DNA from: Pontibacter roseus DSM 17521
GTDB lineage: Bacteria; Bacteroidota; Bacteroidia; Cytophagales; Hymenobacteraceae
Direction of reading: 5' to 3'
Length of the DNA stretch: 64,000 nt
Assembly: GCF_000373265.1 (NCBI RefSeq)
Contig: NZ_KB890765.1
Span: forward strand, 370,685 to 434,684
Shown here piece after piece: positions 51,922 to 60,527 of this stretch. Every line of letters begins with the position of its first letter. Position 1 is the stretch's first letter. The notes under the pieces were generated by a model that saw only the letters and a list, made by a program, of their open reading frames with translations, searched no databases and had not been told where the DNA came from. The position numbers and the translations under genes are program-made.

Positions 51922-52836
51922 TTAGCCGGCCAGTACTTCCTGCTCCATAGCAGGAGCGACAGGCGGCAATGAGCCGAAGGGCAAAGCCAACAAGGGCACC
52001 AACGGGTGTGCCGTAATCCTGCCGGTTACGCTTCTATCCAGCAGCTTTTCGATGAAGTTATGTTTCTGCGGGAGCAGCACCAGCAGGTCGGCTGCCTTTT
52101 CCTGGATGAACTGCTGGATACCGGCAGCCACATCTTCCGCGACATCGAATGAGACCTTGTACGGAACGCCTTCCAGTTTCTCCGTGATGGTTTTTAACGC
52201 AGGACGAGCGTCGAATTTCACTTGCTGGCTATTGTTGCGGTATAGGTGCAGTAAGTGAAGTTTTGCTTCGCTGACCAGGAGAAATTCGCGCAGCAGGTGC
52301 AGGTCAACGGCCGCAGGCAATTTGTTTAGGTTAACGGCAAAGACAACCGACTTGACCGGCGTAAAGCTTACTCCCTTCGGAATGGCCAGCACCGGGACCA
52401 GGCTGGCCTGCATTACCGAGAGGGTCGTGCTCCCCAGCACCGCCTGGCTGATGGAACCGCCTCCTTGCATCCCCATAATCACCAGGTCCACCTTGTACTT
52501 ATCAAGTGCTTTGAGGATTAGCTTAAACGGAGTGCCCATTTTGGCAACAGACCGGATGCTAACCTGGTCATATCCTACGGTTAAGTTCGTTGTAGCCGAT
52601 TTTTCAATCAACTCCTGCACAGTTGTAGTGGCGAATGCTGCCAGGTCTTTTGTGCGGCCTTCTTCCAGTGCCAGCACCACATCGGCCACGTCGTAGGCGG
52701 CAGGAGGAGACGTGATTGGAAAGAAGGCGTGGAACAGAATGATTTCCGCACCTGTCAAACGGGCTGTCTCAAGAGCGAATGAAAGCGCGTTTTGCGAATC
52801 GCGGGAGTAATCGATGGGGACCAATATAGTTTTCAT
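51922..52836 (-). CDS. Tandem universal stress protein
   Basis: This 304-residue protein carries two UspA domains. The first (1-150) is complete: MKTILVPIDYSRDSQNALSFALETARLTGAEIILFHAF, and the ATP-binding loop IMGMQGGGSISQAVLGSTTLSVMQ with the G-2x-G-9x-G-S/T pattern. The second (about 155-285) keeps the fold but has a degenerate loop (LLPQKHNFIEKLLDRSVTGRITA). Universal stress proteins bind ATP or other ligands and rise under starvation or other stress. It is a single gene with its own terminator. Confidence 0.92.
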   Translation of the reverse strand: MKTILVPIDYSRDSQNALSFALETARLTGAEIILFHAFFPITSPPAAYDVADVVLALEEGRTKDLAAFATTTVQELIEKSATTNLTVGYDQVSIRSVAKMGTPFKLILKALDKYKVDLVIMGMQGGGSISQAVLGSTTLSVMQASLVPVLAIPKGVSFTPVKSVVFAVNLNKLPAAVDLHLLREFLLVSEAKLHLLHLYRNNSQQVKFDARPALKTITEKLEGVPYKVSFDVAEDVAAGIQQFIQEKAADLLVLLPQKHNFIEKLLDRSVTGRITAHPLVPLLALPFGSLPPVAPAMEQEVLAG

Positions 52837-52967
52837 GGCGCTGGTCTTTTGTTGAGAGGTGACTGTGAAGGCGTTGCTTCTTCTCTAATTTCAAAGTTAC
52901 GACTTCATTTCCGGGAAAAGAATGCTAGTTGTCACCTTGAAAGATGAGGTTTGTCAGCTTTGAACAT

Positions 52968-52995
52968 AAAAGGCCGCCTGGTAAGGCGGCCTTTT
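52968..52995 (-). terminator. Terminator of the M28 peptidase gene
   Basis: An 11-bp stem (AAAAGGCCGCC at 52968-52978 with 52985-52995) with a 6-base loop and a TTTT tail on the minus strand, 26 bp past the gene. Confidence 0.88.
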
Positions 52996-53021
52996 ATTGT
53001 TGCTGAAGGTATAGGCTAAGC

Positions 53022-54617
53022 TTAGTCCAAACCACCTTTGCGGGTGGCAGGCCTTGCTTGTGGCCAGGTCATCTGCTCGCCAGTGCGTGGGTTCAGAGGT
53101 AGTACGCTACGCTCACGGGAAGTCGTTTGTGGGTCTTCGCTTGCTTTGTAGGCCAGTATGGCTGCCAGAATCACGTTGCTGCGCACATCGTCAAACACCA
53201 CCTTGTCGTAGGTGTCGCGGTTGGTGTGCCAGGTATAGTTGCCGTAAGACCAGCTCAGGGAGCTTAGCATGAAGGCAGGCGCGTCCAGGGCCACAAATGA
53301 GGCGTGGTCGGAGCCGCCGCCGCCCGGCATACCCGGGAAGGAGGTCTGGATGTCCTTAGTGATTTCACGCGGCACGGCGCTCAGCCAGCGGCCCATGTAG
53401 TCGTAGGCGTGCAGGAAGCCCTGGCCGGAGATGTTGGCCACACGTCCGGTGCCGTTGTCCTGGTTGAACAGGGCCTGCGTTTTCTTCACGATTTCCGGAT
53501 GGTCCTCCACAAAAGCGCGTGAGCCGTTCAGGCCTTGCTCTTCGCTGCCCCAGTGACCCACCAGGATGGTGCGTTTCGGGTTCGGGTATACCTGCTTGAG
53601 GATGCGCATCACCTCCATCATCATGATGGTGCCGGTGCCATTATCGGTGGCGCCCGTTCCAGCATCCCAGGAGTCGAAGTGAGCCGACAGAATCACGTAC
53701 TCATCCGGCTTCTCGGTGCCTTTGATTTCGGCGATGGTGTTGAAGGTCGGAACCGGCTTCTTCGCATGCTTCGACTCGGCTACCACCTTAATGCGTGGCT
53801 TGCCACCGTTCTCGGCCAGGCGGTAGAGCATGCCATAGTCTTCCAAAGCGATGTCGATGGTAGGGATTTTCTTGGTGTTCGCACCGAAGATTTTGTTCAC
53901 GCCAAAGCCTTGCGACCAGTTCGACATCACGATGCCGGCTGCGCCTGCCTTCTCCAGGGCGACAGGCAGCGTACGGGCGTTTTTGCCGGTGGCGCTGATG
54001 CGCTTGCGCCAGGCCTCGTTCTGGGCATCGCGCTCTTTCTGCATTTTCTCCAGCGACTCCGGCGTGGCAAACTCTTTCCAGTTATACTCCGGGCGGCCGC
54101 TTGGCTGGTTCATGGATATCATCACCATTTTGCCTTTGGCATTGGGCAACCACTTCTGGAAGGCAAGTGAATCGGCGAACTCTGGCAGGACGATGACCTC
54201 AGCGGTCACGCCTTTGGATGGGGTCGCCGGGCTCCAGGCCAGCTGAATGGCTTCCAGTGTCTTCAGGCGCGGGTGCACCATGTCCACGTGCGTCACGCCG
54301 CGTTCCCAGCCGCGCCACTCGCCCCACTTCTCGTTGCGGGCCTCAATGCCCCAGCCTTTGTACTTGTTCACGGCCCAGTTGTGCGCCTGCTCCATCTGCG
54401 GCGTGCCTACCAGACGGGGACCGATGCCGTCCATCAGTTCGTGGCCCAGCTTTTCGAGTTGGGAGTCTTCGGTGGCCATCTTGATGATGTTTTGGATGAC
54501 CGGGTCTTGTTTTTGTTGGGTCTGCTGTTGCTGCGGTTGTTGCGCGAAGGCGGTTCCGCCCACGCTGCCCGACAGCATCAGCGCCAGCGCCAGCATGTGA
54601 ATAGGGTTTTTCTTCAT
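53022..54617 (-). CDS. Secreted M28-family zinc aminopeptidase/carboxypeptidase
   Basis: This 531-residue peptidase has a signal peptide (1-25). A mature Gln-rich start (QQPQQQQTQQKQ) precedes the catalytic domain. The zinc ligands and acid are in place: H313 (LSAHFDSWD), D325 (GATDNGTGT), E359/E360 (HWGSEEQG), D387 (NQDNGTG) and H464 (NYTWHTNRDTYDKV). A PA-type insert domain lies at about 130-285 (VIVLPEFADS ... AGAAGIVMSN). The family removes amino acids from peptides in the periplasm or outside. It ends with a short basic tail and is a single gene with a terminator. Confidence 0.93.
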   Translation of the reverse strand: MKKNPIHMLALALMLSGSVGGTAFAQQPQQQQTQQKQDPVIQNIIKMATEDSQLEKLGHELMDGIGPRLVGTPQMEQAHNWAVNKYKGWGIEARNEKWGEWRGWERGVTHVDMVHPRLKTLEAIQLAWSPATPSKGVTAEVIVLPEFADSLAFQKWLPNAKGKMVMISMNQPSGRPEYNWKEFATPESLEKMQKERDAQNEAWRKRISATGKNARTLPVALEKAGAAGIVMSNWSQGFGVNKIFGANTKKIPTIDIALEDYGMLYRLAENGGKPRIKVVAESKHAKKPVPTFNTIAEIKGTEKPDEYVILSAHFDSWDAGTGATDNGTGTIMMMEVMRILKQVYPNPKRTILVGHWGSEEQGLNGSRAFVEDHPEIVKKTQALFNQDNGTGRVANISGQGFLHAYDYMGRWLSAVPREITKDIQTSFPGMPGGGGSDHASFVALDAPAFMLSSLSWSYGNYTWHTNRDTYDKVVFDDVRSNVILAAILAYKASEDPQTTSRERSVLPLNPRTGEQMTWPQARPATRKGGLD

Positions 54618-54766
54618 GGTTAAGTTAAGGTATAGGTAAGGTATGTTTTGCTGTTTCGGGTGTTTTGCGTCTTGAATGTAGCCACAAAATCTGAGCGGGC
54701 ATAGCGCGAAGGCTGTTTATACCTGATGCACAGACTATGGAGGGACGGGATGGTTTAAAATGCGAA

Positions 54767-55384
54767 TCAAATATTCTGGGCAGCGGGTGACACCACCTGG
54801 CTATTGAGTACGCTTTCGTCCACCTCGATTACCGCCCCGGAAGGCATGTCGTGCAGGTGCAGGTTGCCGATGCGCACGCGCACCAGGCGCAGCGTCGGGA
54901 AACCCACGGCGGCTGTCATCTTGCGCACCTGCCGGTTCTTGCCCTCGGTCAGCGTGATGGAGACCCAACTGGTAGGGCCATGGCGGTCATCGCGTATCCG
55001 GCGGCTGCGCTCCGGGAAGTCGGGGGCTGCCTCTAGGCGGAAGGCGGTGCAGGGGCGGGTGCCGTATTGCTCGCCATACAGGCCAATGGCCACACCCTGT
55101 TGCAGTTGTTCAATAGCCTCCTCGGTTATCAGCCCGTCCACTTGGGCATAGTATTCCTTTTCGATGTGCTTGCTGCGCACCTGCTCGCTCATCTTGCCGT
55201 CGGTGGTCAGGAGTAGCAGGCCTTCGCTGGCTTCATCCAGCCTTCCGATGGCCATGGTGCCGGCCGGGAAGTCGTGCAGGTCGCCGAGCAGCTTCTTCTT
55301 TTTCTTGTCAGTCACGAACTGGCTGATGTAGCCGTAGGGCTTGTGGAGCATGAAATGCCGGTGTTGCATAAGGGTGTCTGTCAA
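54767..55384 (-). CDS. rluE: RluE-like pseudouridine synthase
   Basis: This 205-residue RsuA/RluE-family enzyme converts a uridine in 23S rRNA to pseudouridine (position 2457 in E. coli, by family knowledge). Motifs: FMLHKPYGYISQF at the start, the catalytic-Asp loop GRLDEASEGLLLLTTDG, KEYYAQVDGLI, and the C-terminal VSITLTEGKNRQVRKMTAAVGFPTLRLVRVRIG. There is no S4 domain, as is usual for RluE. The start may be 55384 or the Met at 55369. It is divergent from the TelA cassette across about 400 bp. Confidence 0.88.
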   Translation of the reverse strand: MTDTLMQHRHFMLHKPYGYISQFVTDKKKKKLLGDLHDFPAGTMAIGRLDEASEGLLLLTTDGKMSEQVRSKHIEKEYYAQVDGLITEEAIEQLQQGVAIGLYGEQYGTRPCTAFRLEAAPDFPERSRRIRDDRHGPTSWVSITLTEGKNRQVRKMTAAVGFPTLRLVRVRIGNLHLHDMPSGAVIEVDESVLNSQVVSPAAQNI

Positions 55385-55789
55385 TCAGGCTGTGCCTGTG
55401 TCACAACCAAGGTATAGGTATAGCTACAAAAATAGGGAATTAACCCTTCAAAGCGAATTGCAGCTGGCAGGCCGCATCCTGACGCAGAACTGAGACTACA
55501 AGAGAGCCACTCCATAACTTTTTAGGATAATCCCAAGGCAGGCTTGGCTGCGCGGGCAACATACGGTAAATCGGTCCGTTATCCCCCTGACACTGAACAG
55601 CCCGCCCGGTTGGTTCCGCGTATAGAGATGAAACACAATGTGAAGGGCGTGAGCGGAACAGGACAGGCAAACATCGTGTTTCAAAGGTATAGACAAGGTA
55701 TAGCAGGCGCCACAAGGTGGCTTGCATTTGATAACCTCGCTAATTTTTACTTCATTACATAACAGACTTTTTCATTAACTTCATTACCA
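55385..55789. other. Spacer between rluE and the TelA cassette
   Basis: These 405 bp hold no supported gene. Four AGGTATAG motifs are present, in two close pairs: an overlapping pair at 55411-55425 and another at 55686-55702. The last 60 bp before the cassette are AT-rich (TTTTTACTTCATTACATAACAG) and presumably contain its promoter. An open frame on the minus strand (55440-55727) looks like chance. Confidence 0.5.
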
Positions 55790-56227
55790 ATGGCAATATT
55801 TTGGACATTCCTTATAGCGGCTTTGCTGGGGTATATCGTGGGGCACTACATCATCCCGAACCGAAAACTGCGCAAGGCGCTGCAGGAGGTGAAGGAGAAG
55901 TGCACTATAGCGCTGGAGGAAGGAAACAAAGGCGTATACAAAACAGTCGTGACCGACAACAACAAGACCTCTGAACTGGTGGTGGAGGTGCGGGAACTGG
56001 CCGTCACCACGACCGGTCAGGTAAAGGTGGAGTACCTAAGCGCCTACTACAAAAACCCGGAGTTCCGGACCAAGAAAGGGGAGGCGCTGCTCAAGGAGGT
56101 GCACGGCCTGCTGGGCGAGTACCTGCCTCTGAGCGAGATTGAGTGGTACGAGACTACCGAGCGGCATGAGAACATCAAGAAATACCTCACATCCTTAGAC
56201 GTTATACACCACAACCTACACAGGTAA
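55790..56227 (+). CDS. Membrane-anchored protein, first gene of the TelA cassette
   Basis: This 145-residue protein starts with one transmembrane helix (about 3-21, IFWTFLIAALLGYIVGHYII), followed by a basic stop-transfer segment (PNRKLRKALQEVKEK) and a soluble alpha/beta part (GVYKTVVTDNNKTSELVVEVRELAVTTTGQVKVEYLSAYYKN, then the helices GEALLKEVHGLLGEYLPL and ERHENIKKYLTSLD). The soluble part is probably cytosolic. I do not recognise a family. It is 10 bp upstream of telA, so they form one transcript, and a role as membrane anchor for TelA is inference. Confidence 0.82.
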   Translation: MAIFWTFLIAALLGYIVGHYIIPNRKLRKALQEVKEKCTIALEEGNKGVYKTVVTDNNKTSELVVEVRELAVTTTGQVKVEYLSAYYKNPEFRTKKGEALLKEVHGLLGEYLPLSEIEWYETTERHENIKKYLTSLDVIHHNLHR

Positions 56228-56237
56228 ATAAAACACG

Positions 56238-57326
56238 ATGGAAAAAAACACCAACATCACGATTGCCGAGAACCAGGAGCTGATTAAGCAGAAAGCGCTG
56301 GCCATTTCCAAAACCATAGACCCTGCCAACCCGGATAGCCTCAGCAACTTCGGAGTGGAGACGCAGCGCAAGCTGGGCCACTACTCCAACGAGCTGCTCA
56401 CGAAGGTGAAGGCCAAGGACTCAGGCGAGGCCGGCGAGGCCATCAACGAGCTGCTCAACCAGATTAACATGATTAAGATTGACGAGTCGGAGAAACCGGG
56501 CTTCTTTTCACGGCTGCCCTTCGTGAAGAAGTTCGCAGACAAGTCGAAGCAACTGGCCACGCAGTACAACACCGTGTCGGCCAACGTCGATGACGTGGTG
56601 GTGAAGCTGGAGCGCACGCGCCAGAGCGTGATGAAAGACTCGACCAGCCTGGAGGTGATGTTCAACCAGGCCGTGGAGTACATCCACGAAATCCGCTCGG
56701 TGATTGCTGCGGGCCGCCTCAAGATAGAGGAGATTGAGAACAACATCATTCCCAAGTTGCAAGAGGAAGTGGAGACCAGCGGGCAGGATGAACTGGCCGT
56801 GCAGCGCCTGAGTGACATGATTGCCTTCAAGGAGCGCCTCGAGAAGAAGGTGCACGACTTCACGCTGTCGCATACCATCGCCACGCAGTCCATGCCGCAG
56901 ATACGCATGATTCAGACCACAAACGATGTGCTGGCGCAGAAAATCCAGAACTCCATCGTGACGGTGATTCCGGTATGGCGCCAGCAGGTGGCCATCGCGC
57001 TGGGACTGGAGAAACAACGCAAAGCCCTGGAGATACAGAAAAAGGTGACCGACACCACCAACGAGATGCTGCGCAAGAACTCGGAGCTGCTCAAGAAGAA
57101 CGTGGTGATAGCGGCCCAGGAAAACGAGCGCGGCATCGTGGACGTGGAGACGCTCAAGAAAGTGAACAAGGATATGGTGGAAACGCTGGACCAGGTCATC
57201 AAAATATCGGAAGAGGGCAGTAAAAAGCGGGCCGAAGCCGTAAAGGAACTGGCGCAGGTGCAGGAGGAGCTCAATAGCAAAATCATCGGCACCTTCGGCA
57301 AATCAAAGCAGATTGAAATAGAATAA
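56238..57326 (+). CDS. telA: TelA-family toxic-anion (tellurite) resistance protein
   Basis: This 362-residue protein is of the TelA/KlaA family: almost all helical, with the family segments GFFSRLPFVKKFADKSKQLATQYNTVSANVDDVVVKLERTRQSVMKDSTSLEVMF, RLSDMIAFKERLEKKVHDFTLSHTIATQSMPQIRMIQTTNDVLAQKIQNSIVTVIPVWRQQVAIALG and a C-terminal coiled-coil. TelA genes were first named for tellurite resistance in plasmids, and comparative work links them to Ter-type stress systems. The molecular function is unknown. No terC/terD genes are present. The stop overlaps the start of the next small gene (TAATG). Confidence 0.93.
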   Translation: MEKNTNITIAENQELIKQKALAISKTIDPANPDSLSNFGVETQRKLGHYSNELLTKVKAKDSGEAGEAINELLNQINMIKIDESEKPGFFSRLPFVKKFADKSKQLATQYNTVSANVDDVVVKLERTRQSVMKDSTSLEVMFNQAVEYIHEIRSVIAAGRLKIEEIENNIIPKLQEEVETSGQDELAVQRLSDMIAFKERLEKKVHDFTLSHTIATQSMPQIRMIQTTNDVLAQKIQNSIVTVIPVWRQQVAIALGLEKQRKALEIQKKVTDTTNEMLRKNSELLKKNVVIAAQENERGIVDVETLKKVNKDMVETLDQVIKISEEGSKKRAEAVKELAQVQEELNSKIIGTFGKSKQIEIE

Positions 57327-57505
57327 TGGCAGAGAACGATAACAAGGAAGTGACCAAACAGCCTGGCATTCTGTCGCAGGAACAGGACGCTGTGCTGGAC
57401 TTGTACATCCAGCACCTGGACGGCATTTTCGAGGAGATGAAGATGTCGGAGAAGCTGCAGGTGGAGATAGAGACGCAGCACCTGAAACGTATCCTGACAA
57501 AATGA
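57326..57505 (+). CDS. 59-residue helical protein between telA and the Pro-rich protein
   Basis: A 59-residue ORF starts at an ATG overlapping the telA stop (TAATG, 57324-57328) and ends in a TGA overlapping the next start (ATGA, 57502-57505). The product is charged and mainly helical (LSQEQDAVLDLYIQHLDGIF; EKLQVEIETQHLKRIL), with no signal peptide. The overlaps at both ends and the lack of any spacer argue strongly that it is translated and coupled to its neighbours. I do not recognise a family. Confidence 0.8.
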   Translation: MAENDNKEVTKQPGILSQEQDAVLDLYIQHLDGIFEEMKMSEKLQVEIETQHLKRILTK

Positions 57506-58470
57506 GAAGATTCTTCCGCTCTCTTTTCGGTATGGAACAGGAGGGCACCCGCACCGTGCTGGTGAATCCCGGCGGTGCCGATGTGCAGGCGGTGCACTAC
57601 ATTCGCGCTTCCAACGCCCGGCTGAACGCACTGCATACCTTGTACGACCGTTACAAGGGGACACCGCATGCCGATAAGATTCTGTCTGTGTTCGAGAAGT
57701 CGAAGCAAATACACAACTACCTGGTTTCGAAGAAGCGGGCGCATGAACTGGAGCTGTTCCATGTGCGGAACACGGAGCATTTCCTGAACACCTTTACCAC
57801 CATCATCAACGTGCACCAGCGGCATGTGGCCGATACCTTCGTGCCGGAGAAGGAGCAGAAGCGAGCTTCCCCAGTCGCGAAGCCTCTTGGGACTCCACCG
57901 CCACAGGTGCGTCCTCCACAGCCCCAAGTTCGGCCGCCACAACCTCAGGTGCGGCCACGGATGGAGCAGCCTGTCAACAACGACGGGCATTTCGAGTCAA
58001 AGGTGGAGAACGTGCTGAAGCGTATAGAAGCCGAAACAATCAAGGGCATCTATACCGCGCAGAAGGTGACGGAAATGGTGAAGCGGGTGGCCAACCAGGC
58101 ACCCATCTACCAGCCGGACATGCTGCAGGCAAACACACCCGTGCTGACGGTTCCGGCCGTCGCGTTGGATACCTATTCGCGGGTGTACTATTCGGTGGAG
58201 ACGGAGGGCGGAGGGACTCTGTCGCGTGAGATTTCCTATACCTCACCCGATACAGAAAAGTCCACATTCCTGCACCACATCTCTTCCCGCACAGGTATAG
58301 ACCTGACGGAGTTGTCCTACATCGGCAACGCCATGCTGGCTATACCTGACAACAAGCCACCCAGCCCACCCAGGCACGTGCCCATCATACATTGGCGGGG
58401 TTACCCATACGCCCTCAGCCTGATGGATTACCGCATGTTCCCGGTGCGCATGCATAGAAAAAGCTTCTGA
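57502..58470 (+). CDS. Unknown protein with Pro-rich heptad repeat, last gene of the TelA cassette
   Basis: This 322-residue protein has three parts. The N-terminal region (about 30-115) is helical (VHYIRASNARLNALHTLYDRYKG; FEKSKQIHNYLVSKKRAHELELFHVRNTEHFLNTFTTIINVHQRH). A proline-rich linker (about 131-153) has a tandem PPQPQVR unit. The C-terminal region (about 160-322) begins with a helix (ESKVENVLKRIEAETIKGIYTAQKVTEMVKRV) and ends in a mixed fold (VYYSVETEGGGTLSREISYTSPD; YPYALSLMDYRMFPV). There is no signal peptide or membrane helix. No known family is recognised. Overlap with the 59-residue gene makes it part of the telA transcript; a scaffold role is inference. Confidence 0.82.
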   Translation: MRRFFRSLFGMEQEGTRTVLVNPGGADVQAVHYIRASNARLNALHTLYDRYKGTPHADKILSVFEKSKQIHNYLVSKKRAHELELFHVRNTEHFLNTFTTIINVHQRHVADTFVPEKEQKRASPVAKPLGTPPPQVRPPQPQVRPPQPQVRPRMEQPVNNDGHFESKVENVLKRIEAETIKGIYTAQKVTEMVKRVANQAPIYQPDMLQANTPVLTVPAVALDTYSRVYYSVETEGGGTLSREISYTSPDTEKSTFLHHISSRTGIDLTELSYIGNAMLAIPDNKPPSPPRHVPIIHWRGYPYALSLMDYRMFPVRMHRKSF

Positions 58471-58487
58471 TTGCTCAGAAGCTTTTT
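58458..58487 (+). terminator. Terminator of the TelA cassette
   Basis: A 13-bp stem (58458-58470 with 58475-58487) around a 4-base loop TTGC, followed by TGTTTTTT. The last three bases of the left arm are the stop codon of the upstream gene. Confidence 0.92.
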
Positions 58488-58568
58488 TGTTTTTTGGAAG
58501 ATACTCTCAGCCTACCATGTGAGTGGCTGTTGCACTATTTCCACTTATCATCCAATGGTTTTCTGTAT

Positions 58569-58746
58569 TGTCATTCCGACGAAAGGAGGAATCTCACGCC
58601 CTTCCGGCCGCACATCCAGCGCCAGCGCAGATGCAGGCTTTTGTGAGATTGATTTGTTGCCTAATCTCATAGCTCACCGCCGGTTCCCGCTGCGCTCGAA
58701 TCGGCGGTGGCTGTGGTAACAGATTCCTCCTTTCGTCGGAATGACA
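58569..58746 (+). repeat. Module A inverted-repeat element, solo copy 4
   Basis: This 178-bp element has perfect 26-bp terminal inverted repeats (58569-58594 and 58721-58746). It keeps the CACATCCAGCGCCAGCGCAG core and the GC-rich hairpin (ACCGCCGGTT ... CGGCGGTGG) but lacks modules B and C. It sits between the TelA cassette terminator and the convergent selO gene, where it could not disrupt a promoter. Confidence 0.92.
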
Positions 58747-58771
58747 AAGAAAGAATGACAGCAGCAGCTAC

Positions 58772-60328
58772 CTACGAACTACAAGACAGCATGGAGCAGC
58801 CTGCCTTTTGAGTAGCCCAGCCTGGCCTGGTCTGGAAGAACTCATCGTACTTATCGGAGTATGGTTCCTTTATCGCTTCCTGCAGCTTTAGGAACAAAGT
58901 ATTTTCGCCTTTCTCGAGCTCCTCAATAGCCTGGTGCAGCAGGTAGTTGCGCAGCACAAACCGCGGACTGGTTTTACACATACGCCTCTGCGAATCCTGC
59001 CGCCGGATGGTGTTGGTGTTCAGACGCGTCAGGTAATCTGTGGCAAAGGTATAGAGGGATTCTCTTTGGTCTGCAGTTAATTCCTCATACAGCGCTTCCC
59101 TGAAGTGCGCCTCTGCCTGCTCAGCGCTCTCCACCGACAGCGGCAGGTCGATGAGGAGCTGGAAAAAGATGGTCATATCAGGTTGAACGATATTGAGCAT
59201 CTCTTCCAGCTTCTTGATGAGCGCTATGTCCTCCACCCGCAGTTCGTCCAGTCCCAGTTTGTTGCCCATCATGGTATAGTATTTCGTCCAGTAGATTTCC
59301 TGGTAACTCTCCAGGGTAGCCAGCAATTGGTCTTTTTCTACTAGAGGCAGGAGAGCGCCCGCCAAACAGCCCAGGTTCCAGTAGCCGATGGACGGCTGCT
59401 TGCCGAAGGCATACCTGCGGCCAGGCAAATCGGTTGTGTTGGGCGTAAAGTTCGGGTCGTAGTTGTCCACGAAGGAGTAGGGACCGTAGTCGATGGTAAG
59501 ACCGAGAATGGACATGTTGTCGGTGTTCATCACGCCGTGCACAAAACCCACGCGCTGCCACTCCACCATCAGGCTGGCGGTGCGCTCCACCACTTCTTTG
59601 AACCAAGTAACCACTTTGTCCTCGCCGGTGATGTGTGGGTAATAGCGGCTGATGGTCCAGTCCACCAGCTGGCGCAGGCTGTCTACCTCTTTACGGGCGT
59701 TCAGCATCTCAAAATTGCCGAAACGCAGAAAGCTGGGCGCCACGCGCATCACAATAGCTCCCAGCTCATAGGCGGCGTTGCCGTTGTAGAACATGTCGCG
59801 GAGCACAGGCTCACCGGTGCTGACCAGGCTCAGGGCACGGGTGGTAGGTATGCCCAGGTAATGCATGGCCTCGCTCATGAGGTACTCGCGCACCGAAGAG
59901 CGCAGCACCGCACGGCCATCAGCGCGTCGGGAGTAGGCGGTTGGGCCTGCGCCTTTGAGTTGCAGTTCCCAGCTTTTGCCGTCCGGCGCTTCCCACTCGC
60001 CCAAGGTAATGGCGCGGCCATCGCCCAACTGCCCGGCCCAGTGCCCGAACTGGTGCCCGGCGTAGCAGGATGCGTAAGGGTACATGGTGTCCGTGACAAG
60101 GTTGCCGCCGAGTATGTCGATTTCCTGCTGGTCTGTTGGTTTCAGTATACCTAGTGCTTCGGCCAGCTCCTCTGACCAGGCCAAGAGCGTAGGTTTTTCG
60201 ACGGGCGTAGGTATGGCTTTGCTGTACAGCATGCCCGGCGTCTGGCGGGGTTGCAGGCTGCCACTGTCATCACCCGGAAAGGTGCTGACGAATTCTTTTT
60301 TATATCTTTTTGAGCTTAGGCTCTCCAT
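58772..60328 (-). CDS. selO: SelO/YdiU-family protein adenylyltransferase
   Basis: SelO is a pseudokinase that transfers AMP from ATP to protein hydroxyl groups and is linked to redox stress. This 518-residue protein has the family blocks YPYASCYAGHQFGHWAGQLGDGRAITLGEW, WELQLKGAGPTAYSRRADGRAVLRSSVREYLMSEAMHYLGIPTTRAL, FVHGVMNTDNMSILGLTIDYGPYSFVD and PNFTPNTTD. The C-terminus GCSMLSCSS has cysteine where eukaryotic SelO has selenocysteine, so no UGA recoding is needed. Length is normal. It lies next to the solo repeat and is divergent from the dehydrogenase gene. Confidence 0.95.
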   Translation of the reverse strand: MESLSSKRYKKEFVSTFPGDDSGSLQPRQTPGMLYSKAIPTPVEKPTLLAWSEELAEALGILKPTDQQEIDILGGNLVTDTMYPYASCYAGHQFGHWAGQLGDGRAITLGEWEAPDGKSWELQLKGAGPTAYSRRADGRAVLRSSVREYLMSEAMHYLGIPTTRALSLVSTGEPVLRDMFYNGNAAYELGAIVMRVAPSFLRFGNFEMLNARKEVDSLRQLVDWTISRYYPHITGEDKVVTWFKEVVERTASLMVEWQRVGFVHGVMNTDNMSILGLTIDYGPYSFVDNYDPNFTPNTTDLPGRRYAFGKQPSIGYWNLGCLAGALLPLVEKDQLLATLESYQEIYWTKYYTMMGNKLGLDELRVEDIALIKKLEEMLNIVQPDMTIFFQLLIDLPLSVESAEQAEAHFREALYEELTADQRESLYTFATDYLTRLNTNTIRRQDSQRRMCKTSPRFVLRNYLLHQAIEELEKGENTLFLKLQEAIKEPYSDKYDEFFQTRPGWATQKAGCSMLSCSS

Positions 60329-60527
60329 AGGTTTCCTTTTTCTGTGTATGTCTCTCAGCCAAAGCGCGGTACTATTTGTACTGCTTTGACGGCATCCTCT
60401 TTTAACAAGAATTAGACAAGATTAGTTAATTTTAACCGTAGATTTTCCGGGGAGATGCGTAAGCAGGCTTTTATACTTGCTAGGCCTCTCCCGAGACCAG
60501 CTTCTGATTCTGAAACCAGTACGCTCT

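Noticed and set aside
55440..55727. 95-residue minus-strand frame in the spacer before the TelA cassette
   Set aside because: Composition is not protein-like and it crosses several AGGTATAG motifs and likely promoter sequence.
58772..60328. Possible UGA-selenocysteine in selO
   Set aside because: The C-terminal position is cysteine and the frame has a normal stop; no SECIS search is needed.
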